This document shows positions 47,137 to 57,890 of a stretch of DNA of 64,000 nucleotides, piece by piece. How positions within the stretch are numbered: the first letter of the stretch is position 1; each line of letters starts with the position of its first letter. This DNA comes from Isoetes taiwanensis (Eukaryota; Streptophyta; Lycopodiopsida; Isoetales; Isoetaceae), in NCBI GenBank assembly GCA_021234155.1, contig JAJEKV010000095.1:3794621-3858620 (forward strand). The letters are read 5' to 3'. The translations under genes were made by a program, and so were the position numbers. Under the pieces are notes generated by a model. That model was given only the letters and a program-made list of their open reading frames with translations, searched no databases and had not been told where the DNA came from.

Positions 47137-50100
47137 TTGCAAATGGCTGTGAGCCAAGAACCGTGGAAATACTTCCAACATCCTGTTCTCGATCATCAAA
47201 ATTTCTTTACCTGGAAGGAGGCTTTCAAAACCAATCTGCATCTGCGAGATTTGAGCGAAGTTCTAGGTTCTAAATGGAATCCACAGACAGATGCTGAGAA
47301 GAAGAAAGATGATTATGCTTTGAATCATCTAAAAGCATGTGTAGGTACAGATTTTCTGATGGATCTTAAGGATTTTCATGATTTCAAATCGGCTTTCCAG
47401 TTTATTCATGATCAGTGTGTACTTAAAGGAGAAGGTCACCAGCTTTTGTGTCTTACACAGATTGATACCCTCAGGTTGCTTGATTGTTCTGGAGTAAGAG
47501 ATTATTTGAAGAAACTTAGAGGTTTACAAGAAGCTTATGTCGCAGCAGGTGGTCAAATGAAGGATTCCAGGCTTATTCTTTATGCACTCAAAGGATTGCC
47601 TGAAGAATATAGGCATTTTGTCAAATTTTATAAGCTGCAACAAAATATTTCAGTTGATTTTCATCAATTTCAGCAGCAATTAATTGAAGAAGAGCAGGAA
47701 CATAAAAGGTCAGCAGATACTGCAGCAGCTCATTATTCTAATACTAAAGCTGTTCCTTCTAGTTCTGTTTCCTCAAAGTCGACTTCTACTAAGAAGCCAA
47801 TGTCATGTTGGCACTGTGGAGCAGAGGGTCATATGAAGTTTCAGTGCAAGAAATTTCAGAAGGAAGTTGCTCAATATCTCAAGTATAAATCATCATCTAG
47901 AAAAGATAAAGAGACTGTCAAAGATTCAGAGATTAGTGCCAAGGTTTCAGAAATTTCGCTTGATGATCTGGAGGAGCAGTTTTTGGCTTTGGTGACTGAT
48001 CAGTTTGAGGAAGATGAGCTTTGGCTTGTTGATTCGGGAGCCACCAAGCATTTGGCCAGTAAGTCCCATGTTTTTTCTGATCTACAACCTCATCATTCCA
48101 CTGTAGTCAAGATGGCTGATGGCAATCTTGCTCGTTCTAAAGGCAAGGGCAAGGTTCAAATCGATCTTGATTCCTCTTCTACACTCAAAATTGATGATGT
48201 TCTGCATATGCCTGATTTGGTGGTAAATTTGCTTAGTGTGAGTCAAATTTATAAACAATTAGGTTTCTCAATTCTTTTTGAAGGAGGTCAAGTCTATATC
48301 TGCAGCAAGAAACTCTTACAGCTGATTGATCCAAGTTTGGTTGGGATTGTTGCTCAAGGCAATTTAACCAAAGATGGTCTTTATGTTCTGCATGGCAAGA
48401 ACACTCATCATGCTCATACTGCTGAAGTCTCACCGTCTTCTACTTCTTCCTGCTCAACTTCAGAATCCTTATGGCATGCCAGGTACGGGCATATTGGTCT
48501 TTCTCCTCTAGTTATTGCATCTAAATTAGGAATGGTTCAAGGCCTTCCTTTACTCAAAAATCAAGACCTGCAATGTCATGCCTGCAGATTGGGCAAACAA
48601 GTGCAGGCTCCATTTCCTAAACAAGCAACATTTCGAGCTACTCAGCCTTTAGAACTTATTCATTCAGATATTTGCTATATGCCACTTGAATCCTTGGCTG
48701 GTAGCAGGTATTTTCTGGTTTTTGTAGATGATTTTAGTCGATTCACTTGGGTTTATCCACTGAAGTTTAAGTCTCAAGCCCTCTCTACTTTCAAAAATTT
48801 CAGTGCCTTGGTTCAAACTCAGCTGTCTACTTCTATCAAGGCTATCAGAACAGATAATGCAAGAGAGTATTTGTCAGCAGAATTTGAAGCCTATCTTCGA
48901 GATAAAGGCATTCATAGGGAACTTATTGTGCCCTATGCTCATTCCCAAAATGGGGTGGCTGAGCGGAAGCACAGAACATTATTGAATTTAGCTCGAAGCA
49001 TGCTCAAACACAAGAACATGCCACCTAGTTTTTGGGCAGAAGCAGTTCTGACAGCTTGTTATCTTTCAAATCGGGCACCCACAAAGTCCTTGAATTTAAA
49101 GACACCCTTTGAGACACTTTATTCAATCAAACCTGATGTTTCCCATTTCAGAGTGTTTGGATGTCTTGGTTATGCTGCCTATCCAAAGGAGATACTACAG
49201 AAGCAAGGCAAGTTAGCTGATAGGGCACGTCAAGTCATTTTCATTGGATATACTCCCAACATGAAGGCCTGGAGGTGTTATGATCCCGAAACTCAGACTG
49301 TTTTTGCCTCAAGGAGTATGCAATTTTTTGAAAACAAATCTTATGATTTTCAGCTTTCACATCCTGTTGATTATGACACTGCTGTCATAAATCTTTTAGA
49401 CATTGATTCTTGTTCTTCTCCATCATCTATTTCTTCCTCATCTTCCACTATTTCTCTTCCTCTCTCTTCTTCATCTTCCACTGTTTCTGCTTCCTCATTT
49501 CTTAGTCCTCCTGTACCTTTACCCACATTTAGCCCTTCTATTTCTTTACCTACAATTGAGCCAATCCCAAAGTCCATATCCACAAATCCATATGCTGACT
49601 ATGAACCTCTTGATTACCATGAAATACCTGAACATTCGTCGTCTGTTTTACCTCTTACTTTTCCTCAGCCCAACCACATTCATGATTTACAATACCCTGA
49701 CTCTAGTTCTTCTGTTTTGTGCAATTTTGCACTCATGACTAAAGTTTTACACGATCGAGATCCTCTTTTCTACAATCAGGCAGCTAAATCAGATCACTGG
49801 ATTCATGCCATGCAAGAGGAATTGGAGATGATGTCAAAACAGGATACATGGGATCTTGTTCCTCGACCTTCTGATAAGAATGTTATAGGTGCCAAATGGA
49901 TCTTTAGGACTAAATACAGGTCGGATGGTACTATTTCCAGATACAAGGCTCGTCTTGTAGCAAAAGGGTATACTCAGCAGGAAGGCTTTGATTACAATGA
50001 TGTTTTTTCTCCTGTGGTCAGATTGGATACTTTGAGAGCTGTATTGGCCTTAGCAGCACAGTCAGCCTGGCCAGTTCATCATTTTGATTTCAAATCTGCT

Positions 50101-51304
50101 TTTCTCAATGGTGATTTGGAGGAAGAGTTGTATATGCAGCAGTCCCCAGGTTTTGTGAGCAAACAATTTCCTGATTATGTTTGCAAGCTTAAGAAAAGTA
50201 TATATGGTTTGAAACAGGCACCTCGGTGTTGGAATCACAAAATTAATGGGTATCTGGAAAAATTGGGATATCACAGGTCTCGAGCAGATCCTAGCCTCTA
50301 TTTTCAGTTTCAAGGTGCCAATGTATCTATTCTTCTTCTTTATGTTGATGATACTATTCTAACTGGCAGTGCAGTTGATCTCATTCAACATACCAAGAAT
50401 TGTATTTTCTCAGACTTTGAAGTCACTGATTTGGGTCTTATGCACTATTGTTTGGGTATTGAAATTTGGCAGACTCCTCAAGGTATTCACCTCACTCAGC
50501 AGAAGTATATTAAAGAGATACTAGACAAATTTCATATGACAGATGCCAAGCCTACTAAGGTTCCTTGGGATCCAGGTCATAAACTATCTTTGCAGTCTGA
50601 AGAAGAAGATGCAGATGCCACTCTTTATCGACAGTTAGTAGGGGAATTGTTATACCTTACTATCACTTTCGACCAGATATCACATATTCAGTAGGTGTGC
50701 TCACTCGCTTTTATGACACATCCTAAAGTATCTCATTGGAAAGCTGCTAAACAGGTCCTTAGATATCTTGTTGGCACACAAACTGAAGGTCTTTTTCTAT
50801 GGAAGGGTCAGTAATCCTCAGCTGAAAATTTATTCTGACTCTGACATGGCTTCTACAGATGTAACTTCAAGAAAATCCTTGACAGGCTTTATTTCCTTCT
50901 TTGGGAATAGTCCAATCACTTGGAGTTCCAGATCTCAACCTACTGTTAGTATCAGTACTACTGAAGCTGAACTCAAAGCTCTCACTGCTACAACTCAAGA
51001 ACTAAAATGGTTGCTGCATCTTTTTGAAGATTTAAAGATTCCTGTTAAGCCAGCTCATTTATACTGTGATAATAGCGGGGCTATTTCACATGTTAAGGAC
51101 CTAAAGATGCACCTGCAGATAAAACATTTAGATATCAAACTCTGTTTTATCCGAGAGCAACTTCAAGAGGGTTATCTGCTTCTACATCACTGTCCAACTC
51201 ATGCACAGATAGCAGATGGTTTTACTAAAGCGTTATCAGGCAAGCACTTCAGCAATCTTAAAAGTATTTTACACTTGCAACCCTATTGTCCTGAAGGGGG
51301 ATAG
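47137..51304 (+). pseudogene. Copia gag-pol polyprotein, frameshifted near the RT/RNase H border
   Basis: The first frame (47137-50694, 1185 codons; MAVSQEPW at 47143 is an equally likely start) holds gag (to about residue 220), a CCHC knuckle CWHCGAEGHMKFQC, and protease with LWLVDSGATKHL. Next come the integrase HHCC region (WHARYGHIG ... CHACRLGKQ) and D,D,E core (LIHSDICY; IRTDNAREYL; AHSQNGVAERKHR). The RT follows with WIFRTKYRSDGT, ARLVAKGYTQ and LLYVDDTILTG. It ends at a stop just after LLYLTIT. A second frame (50768-51304) carries RNase H: KIYSDSDMASTDV, SISTTEAELKAL and LYCDNSGAI, ending just before the polypurine tract. At least three length changes lie at about 50668, 50712 and 50797, each next to a T run. 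They could be real lesions or assembly indels. Confidence 0.93.
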
Positions 51305-51335
51305 CAGCTGAAGGGGGATTTTCAAGCATCCAGTC

Positions 51336-51344
51336 AAAGGGGGA
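51336..51344 (+). other. Polypurine tract of the Copia element
   Basis: AAAGGGGGA runs up to the 3' LTR start. Two further AAGGGGGAT copies lie upstream at about 51294 and 51311. Confidence 0.85.
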
Positions 51345-51521
51345 TATTAGAAAGGAGAGATATTACTATGCTGACTAGATGCTGACGTGTCACTGTAGCT
51401 GACGTGGCGTACTCTATATAAGCCACAGTCAGTCTTCTTTAGAGTAGTTGAGTGGAGAGACCAACTCACGTTGATGCGCTTGTATCTTCTTCTATTCTTT
51501 CAGTTTCATTACATTCTAAGA
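51345..51521 (+). repeat. 3' LTR of the Copia element
   Basis: 177 bp, no difference from the 5' LTR seen by eye. It is followed by the ACATC target duplication at 51522-51526. Confidence 0.95.
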
Positions 51522-52774
51522 ACATCAACCTTTTTAGAGTAGTTACCTTCATCTGAAGCCATCTCTGGGGCCATGTACAATGTTGTACCTCTCTTTGAGT
51601 GGACGTTATCTTTGGTCTGAAAGTCTGCTTTAGTTTCACCAAAATCCGCAAGTTTGACAGTCAAACTTCCATCCGCTGTATTCTTCTTCACTAAGATATT
51701 GGAGGTCTTTATGTCCCTGTGAATCATATGAACTCTATGTAAATCCCTCATTCCCTTGGCAATTTGGAGCAAAAGATCAGTTGACTCATACACGGAAAAT
51801 GGACTAGCTGCAGTTGGATTGGTCTCTTTCTTATTCTCTATTAGCTTCTTTAGATCCATGTCCATGAGCTCCATAACAAGGATTTTCCTATTGGTATTGC
51901 CATCGATTCTAAGTTGTGAATGCCCTAATACCTGTACAATGTGGGAGCAATTCGTGGCCAACAATTTCATAAATATTTTATATTCATAATCAAAGGCCCC
52001 ATGGTAGAAGAACTCTTTAATAGCTACTGGTATTATTTCACACCAGAACCCTTTGCTGATTACTCCAAAACTGCCTCTTCCCAAACATATCTCTGTTTTT
52101 ATTATATCATTAATTGCAATACTACCGTGGTGCCCAATATTGGATGCAAATGGATCCACGACCAATGTTGCTGCAGAACCAATATAACGTCTAGAAAGGT
52201 CCTTCTTATTTGAGCCCCAAACCCAGCCAGAACCACTATGAGTATCCTTTTCACTAGACTTTATGTTCTTTATGAGTGCATTCCTGTCGTGAGCATGGGC
52301 TGATGTAAGGGCATCCTGCAGCATACAACAATCTAACTCTACTTTATCTTGGAGTTGCTTGATAAGTTTCTTTTTAGCTGGATTACCAACTGGGTCACAC
52401 TCCAGGATACGTGCTATCAACCTATTCATCATTCTACAATATCTTTCTACATCACCAACAACCTCACAAAACTCACCTCCACTGTAAAAAATGATAAGAT
52501 TTGATTTTGCGCAGTCTCTCTCTCCACAATGCTGAAGGAGTCGCAGGCCCCTTTTCAAAACCCCAAGCAACTCTTTCCCCACTGCCTCTGCAGACTTTGT
52601 GTTTATTTCTTCTCCAAATCGACCAATCCACCATAGTTGCACATACTGTGCTGTGCAATCGACAAGAAATTTTAAAACAGCACATTTGTTTTTATGAACC
52701 AGCACATTTGTTGTACTAATTTCATGATAGAGAGCAAGGATATTAGTAGCCCAAGTAGTTCGACTCTGCTCCAT
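51522..52774 (-). pseudogene. Helical N-terminal domain plus serine/threonine kinase, 5' fragment cut by the Copia insertion
   Basis: Start taken at 52774 (MEQSRTTWATNILALYHEIS); the frame stays open upstream to 53008, but that part looks like leader sequence. Residues about 1-170 are helical (VLKFLVDCTAQYVQLW, LLGVLKRGLRLLQHCGE, ERYCRMMNRLIARIL), like the four-helix region N-terminal to the kinase in plant MLKL/DUF1221 proteins; that similarity is an inference. The kinase has all key residues: GRGSFG (232-237), VAIKEF with the ATP-site Lys at 253, HRDIKTSN (352-359), DFG (377-379) and MAPE (401-404). It stops at KKVDV, where the Copia element interrupts the codons. There is no signal peptide or membrane segment, so a cytosolic kinase is expected. 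Joined to the 46454-46044 piece it made a complete catalytic domain, followed by GH18. Confidence 0.88.
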
Positions 52775-53364
52775 TGATGTAAAATTCCTGGGGCCGGAGC
52801 ATCCGGCGACAAGATTTTGCTGGTGGAGAAATTTCGTTCGCTGAACAAAAAAGTTTTTGGCTATGGCGGCTTGAACAGCTATGGCAAAATTCCTTCCTAG
52901 AACGGCTACGCCGAGCAATTTCTTAAGGAATGTCTTGCCTGAACGAATATGGCGGAGGCTGATTTGGGCTCTTTTTCTTTCAGAAAAGAGCTTCAAATAC
53001 TTATGCAAAACCGGGAGGCTCTGTTAATCCTGCGGCAATAAACCCTTACCTCCGCAAGAATAAGGCCATTGCAGACTCCATTTTGGGCGATCTGCTACAA
53101 AAAAAAACCTTGAATCAGAGGCTATGACGCATCAAACAGAGATTGGGTTTGTGAGCACAATGTTTTCTGGAAGGACCTCTCTCAATCCGGCCCAATGCGG
53201 CCTCACTAAGACGCCTTGAATTTTTTGTGGAGTTGGTCGTTGCTTCGTAGCCTAATTCCGGTTCCCAAAAACTTTGCTAAACTCAAAAAGCGCAGAGCTC
53301 GAAGAAGAAGATGATGCTTAGCTTCTAAGTGATCAACCTTACAACATTGCACACATGCTTGTGA

Positions 53365-53518
53365 CCAAGTGATCAATTTGTAACGTAAACTCAATTTAGG
53401 TTTCATTCTGCTCAATCCGCCTATCCGCAGTCGCCACGTGGCCAAGTGATCAATTTGCAACGTAAACTCAATTTAGGTTTCATTCTGCTCAATCCGCCTA
53501 TCCGCAGTCGCCACGTGA
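53365..53518 (+). repeat. Tandem duplication, period 77 bp
   Basis: CCAAGTGATCAATTTG starts at 53365 and 53442, each copy running to CCGCAGTCGCCACGTG. The copies differ by about one base, so the duplication is recent. Confidence 0.9.
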
Positions 53519-53997
53519 ACATTCTTTAATGACGTGGCATTAAAGTTCCTTAATTCAAGTAGCAATTTCTACGGGGTGATTCCACATATGAAACATAAAA
53601 AATCCACGTAGGACACATTAAAGGATCAAGAAAGAAAAATAGAAAAAAAAACAAAATAGAGATCCACGTGGCAATATTTGAGCAAGGGACACATATATTA
53701 TTTTTAGGGCCAGCCAATATTGGCTGTCCTTTAAAAAAAAACTCATGGCAACGCCACGTAAGTATTTTTAATTAACTTCCACTCAAGTGGAATAAATCAC
53801 AACAACGACTTTTTGACATGGCAAAATTATATTGGGCAATTAATTAAAATTAAACATTTTAAAGTCCTAGTCGAATCTCACCCTTAGTCTGCATTCTGTT
53901 TTTTTTCTAACGTTCCGGCTTTTTGATAACATTCTGTTTTGTGTTCTGTTTTGGACCAATGGGGCGTTGACAATTGTGCAGAATGAAACCTAAATTG
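53392..53997. mobile_element. Possible MITE, about 606 bp, with 20-bp inverted ends
   Basis: CAATTTAGGTTTCATTCTGC at 53392-53411 is the exact reverse complement of GCAGAATGAAACCTAAATTG at 53978-53997. The left end also recurs in the 77-bp duplication. I could not define a target duplication, so the borders are tentative. Confidence 0.45.
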
Positions 53998-54012
53998 CGC
54001 CCACGTTAATAA

Positions 54013-54100
54013 AATGCGTGTTTACCCTGCATTCCGGCAGGGTCAACCATGCTTCCGCGTGTCGGCATGGTCCTGTCGGAATGCAGGGTAAACACGCATT
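54013..54100. repeat. Perfect-armed inverted repeat (hairpin)
   Basis: AATGCGTGTTTACCCTGCAT pairs with ATGCAGGGTAAACACGCATT, and pairing continues inward through TCCGGCAGG / CCTGTCGGA and CCATG / CATGG with few mismatches. Total 88 bp. Confidence 0.8.
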
Positions 54101-54959
54101 CTATTATACGTTGCACACATGCCTTGTGACCCTTCCGAATAAGGGAATTTTTTTGGGAATTTTTTTTTTAAGACATTATTTATAAGGGTAAAAAAAAATG
54201 CCCTTCACCATGGAAAGGGCAAAAATAAAATTTCGAAATTTTTTTTATTAAAGGCCCTTTTTTCTATTATTAATTTTTTTTATAATATTTTATTCTTTAT
54301 TATTTTATTGTTAATTTATACACGTATAATAATAAAATCCAAAGAATGGGTTAGTAGCAAATTAGCCAAAAACCGTATTTTTAGCACGCCAGCTCAACCA
54401 AGCCTACAACCTTTCTTGCAATTATAGCCTATCCACGTAGCACCTTCACATCAATAAAAATTGATGTGGCATTAACTGTTACCGTTAGATTCTCTTTTTT
54501 CAACATCAAGGGCCAGAGAAATTAGAAAATCCCATAAAAAAGGCACAGAGATGCATAAGGTCACGGCCTATTTGTCGGATGTTTTAAAAACCATGAAGAT
54601 CGATCCTCCCTGCTAAAAAATGCCAGGCTATGGCCGAAGCCCTCATCCTCCTTATCTATGCCCTGCTTTGCCATAGCCAGAAGCTCCATGCCAGAACTCC
54701 TTTTTGGCAAAAAAAAGGTCCTCCATTTTCAATTCCTAGTCCCTTTCTTTTTCCATTATCCTGCTGTGTTATTTTGCAAATCCAGCTCCAAACCCTAAAA
54801 ATGGAGCCGAAGTTTGTGGCTTTTGGAGCACTCTTAAATCTTCCATGTTTTGTCCGACAGAGAGATTCGTTTGTATTCCGACGAGAATGGTTGTCTTTGG
54901 GTTCAAGATTCTGTTGTTTTAATGCTAGATTCTTTCATTTCGCATAATGGGATTGTTTA

Positions 54960-57520
54960 TGAAATTGATAAAGTAACTCTTCCTGCAGATGTAGAAAAGG
55001 CATACCAAAATTGTTGTTGATCTAAAAGAAGGGGAGACTTATTGATGGTACCTACCTTCTAGCTTTTAATTTTCTCTTTTTAGACTGCTCACAAAATCCT
55101 CAATAGTCTTCTTATTCTACTGGTTATTGACTCACGTTTTTTCCTGTGATTTTGCATATTTTTACGGATCCTCCACGAAGGCTGCAGAAAATTTTGGTGA
55201 TGACATACTTCAACTAATTCACACTTTGCCACATCTACAATGTCTTGCCATCATATCCTACATGCTAATCTTCTCCAGTGATATAGAGAATATTATAAAG
55301 AATTTGCCATTAGATCTCAGAATTCTTGATCTTCACCTGGATCATAACCTTTCATATTTCACCCCTGCAACAATAAATGAGTGTTATGCAAATTCAAGAC
55401 AGTCACTTAAGCACGGTTGTAGAGAATTGACGGGATTGCAGAGGTTTGATCTGGACAAATGTGGCATCATTTCATCAAGAGGCTTGGAAGCATTATCAGC
55501 TATCATATATCTCTTACTTCCCTATAGTCACCAAATCAGTTGGATTGATATTGAGAAACTTTGTAAATCCTGCAAATCATTGCAACACTTATCTATAGTT
55601 TCTCTTATCCTTCAAGCTACAAACCCGGAAAGGTTTGATGGCACAAGTAGGATGTTCAATAATTGGGGACAAACAAAGAAACCTAAGCAACCTACTTTGG
55701 ATTTTTTTTAATTGCCATTAGCCCTTTCTTCTTTAAGACTCTATAGCTCTCCACACCAGTCAGCCCTCCTCGACTCGTTCCCACTATTGAAAATTTTAAA
55801 ACATAGTGGCCGTCAACTATGAGAACTTCATGCTCATGCACTCTTCAACACAAGTTGGCATACAATTTCAGTTTGGTGTGCAAATCTTAAGGTGCTTGAT
55901 TTATCACATGAGAGCAACTGATTTAGTCATCTTACTGGGGTATATGTTCTTCTGATTCATTTGCTTTTGCCTCTAAGCTGAGGAAAATTTTCATGTCTAT
56001 TGCATTAGTGCTCTGACATCCATCTCTACTGCCTGAGTCTGTTATTTATATAAGTTTCTCCACAACTTTACAAGATTCATAGGTTTATAAATGTCTACAG
56101 ATAGGAAGTTGTAACAGACCCATGGGAGATTGCTCGAGTGGATCTTAGTGTCGCATTCCCGAGACACCGGCATAAATAGATAGATTCGACTACTCATAAA
56201 CATCTAGACAGTTTTGCCCAGTTGGTTAAGGGCATGTCCGTTTGAAACGTTACATCTGATACCAAATGTAACGTTCCTAACCAACATGCCCTTAACCAAC
56301 TGGATAAAACCGTCTAGAAGTTTATGAGTAGTCGCTTCTACCCATTTATGCCAGTGTCTCAAGAATGCGACACCAAGATCCACTCGAGTGTCTCCCATGG
56401 GTCTGTTACAGAAGTATTCTTAGGATTTTAAACAGCCTAACATTTTTTTGCTTCACTTGGATCTCCTTATTGCAGCGTGATTTTGATTGCTTGCAGCGTC
56501 AACGACCTTCTTCTGCAACTGGCGATGCTTCTAGCGAAGGATTTCTGGCAACCGATTCAAGAAGAGCTTATTTTATATTTATGGTTCATCCGTAATAGGG
56601 TTTTTCTAAGGCAGCCAGATCATCTAAGTTTGTCGTTGCCCTAGAGCTTTCGTGCTGCATCAGAAATGGCCGATTACTATAGTAGGTCATCTTTATGAAC
56701 TCTAGAACATGTGCTTGCTGAGCCATCTGATCAATCAATCAGAAATATGGAAGACGGATTTGCACTGCCGATCAGAGAGAGGACTTCATTCCAAAAAATA
56801 ATTTTGCTTTTTCTTCATATTCTAACATGGCCAATCACATGGCTTTGTGATCTAAGCATGCTTGTTTGGGTCTATTGTTTAACGAATTGGCTGCATCAAA
56901 ATCATGGAATCCGATCAATGCATCTTGCCTTTGCAAGGGCATTTCGAAAAATAAGTTACATATTTTGTTGGCCACTCATCCACACAGAATAGGCTTTGGC
57001 TTTGAAGAATTGGCTATTGGCTAGAAATATTCCAGCTGATTTCTAAATATATTTTTACCGGTTGATACGTTTTTCTTGCTATTTGCAGAAAAGGGTCAGA
57101 AGATACACTATTGTGTGTGCAAGTGGAAGAATGTAACGATTAGCCAGCACTTAAAATGCTTCAATTCTATATTCCATCTTTGCCTATATGCTTTTCTCCT
57201 TGCACATCTATATGTTTTATGATATTATAATCTTTTCCTGTATTCTTGATCTTTCCAAGAAGAGGTCGTCTTTACCACAAAGCGTTTAAGGTAAATATTT
57301 GAACTCTAACCTTATTTAGGCTCTATTTGAACATGACTGATTATGTGATTATTGATCCCTTTTATTCTATAAGATAGCTACTGGTACTACGCAACTGAGA
57401 CTAGATTTGCTACTAGTTATGGCCTTCCTGATCGATGCTGCCAAATGTGATAGACTTAGATTTAAGTGAAACATCATTTCTTCTTAGAGATTGGATCAAT
57501 CTAATTCATATTCTATGCTC
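54960..57520 (+). pseudogene. Decayed leucine-rich-repeat gene (F-box/LRR-like)
   Basis: The best frame (55127-55711, 194 codons) contains FGDDILQLIHTLPHLQCLAI, NLPLDLRILDLHLDHNL, ELTGLQRFDLDKCGIISSRG and IEKLCKSCKSLQHLSI, i.e. LRR units of the cysteine-containing F-box type. After the stop further LRR words appear in other frames: ALLDSFPLLKIL and NLKVLDLSHESN near 55760-55930, and PNVIDLDLSETSF near 57435. No F-box was seen upstream. Frame breaks and the inserted palindromic element at 56110 indicate a pseudogene. Confidence 0.55.
56110..56410. mobile_element. Palindromic miniature LTR element: two inverted LTRs around one primer-binding site
   Basis: The left arm 56110-56254 (TGTAACAGACCCATGGGAGA ... 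CGTTACA, 145 bp) and the right arm 56267-56410 (same sequence on minus, 144 bp) are about 85-90% alike by eye. Both start TG and end CA. The 12-bp centre reads, on minus, TTTGGTATCAGA, i.e. two bases plus the Met-tRNA primer-binding site TGGTATCAGA, correctly placed after the right-arm LTR. A 5-bp GAAGT duplication flanks the whole (56105-56109 and 56411-56415). It has the features of a TRIM (LTR under 250 bp, no genes), but its LTRs are inverted instead of direct. Confidence 0.8.
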
Positions 57521-57550
57521 TTTAGATATATTACTCGAATGTTTTTTTCA

Positions 57551-57890
57551 CTTTTTGTGACGTCCCCTACTCCTTATACGATGCACACATCGTATCAGAA
57601 GGTGGAGCATTCCCCCTGACAGCCAACTGGCAGGGGCCATCCACCTGACACCACTCCTAGTGGAATGAGCCAGCAAGGGAAGAGTGGATGTGTCATTCAC
57701 CCGTCTCCCATCGGGTCGACCTAGCTGCGGAAGCGTGAATAAACAAACATGAGCACATACTAACAGTATATAAATACAATCACCTCGAAGGGTGAACACA
57801 TCATAATCATCACATATACAACAACATCAACATGAACAATAGCAACATGGGGAATCCTACCCCGGGCTCTGACTCAAGGGGTTCGACTGA
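57551..57890. other. Possible LTR remnant
   Basis: The segment starts TGTGACGTCCCCTACTCC and contains AGTATATAAATAC (about 57767), a TATA-like box. This resembles the start and promoter of plant Gypsy LTRs. No partner LTR was found. The minus-strand 83-codon frame here is not supported as a gene. Confidence 0.3.

Larger units (their letters stand above)
46455..51521 (+). mobile_element. Ty1/Copia LTR retrotransposon, 5067 bp, inserted in the kinase coding sequence
   Basis: The element has two 177-bp LTRs that I read as identical, an initiator-Met tRNA primer-binding site immediately after the 5' LTR, a polypurine tract before the 3' LTR, and a gag-pol gene in Copia order (protease, integrase, RT, RNase H). 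It is flanked by a 5-bp duplication ACATC (46450-46454 and 51522-51526). LTR ends are TATTAG and CTAAGA rather than the usual TG and CA. Identical LTRs mean a very recent insertion, yet the RT/RNase H junction is frameshifted. Confidence 0.97.
53009..54620. other. Upstream flank of the kinase gene; repeats only
   Basis: No coding frame is supported. The region contains a 77-bp tandem duplication, a possible MITE and a hairpin, listed separately. 54150-54350 is AT-rich low complexity. Confidence 0.5.

Noticed and set aside
54630..54947. 105-codon ORF starting MAEALILLIYALLC as a secreted-protein gene
   Set aside because: The hydrophobic start resembles a signal peptide, but no further family feature or splice context was seen and the following sequence leads into the LRR relic.
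56215..56240. tRNA D-arm-like A box (CAGTTGGTTAAGGGCATG) suggesting a SINE
   Set aside because: No B box follows, and the TG/CA ends, primer-binding site and 5-bp duplication fit an LTR-type element better. The resemblance is recorded because it occurs in both arms.
57548..57799. 83-codon minus-strand ORF as a gene
   Set aside because: It lies within sequence resembling an LTR start and promoter and has no motif.
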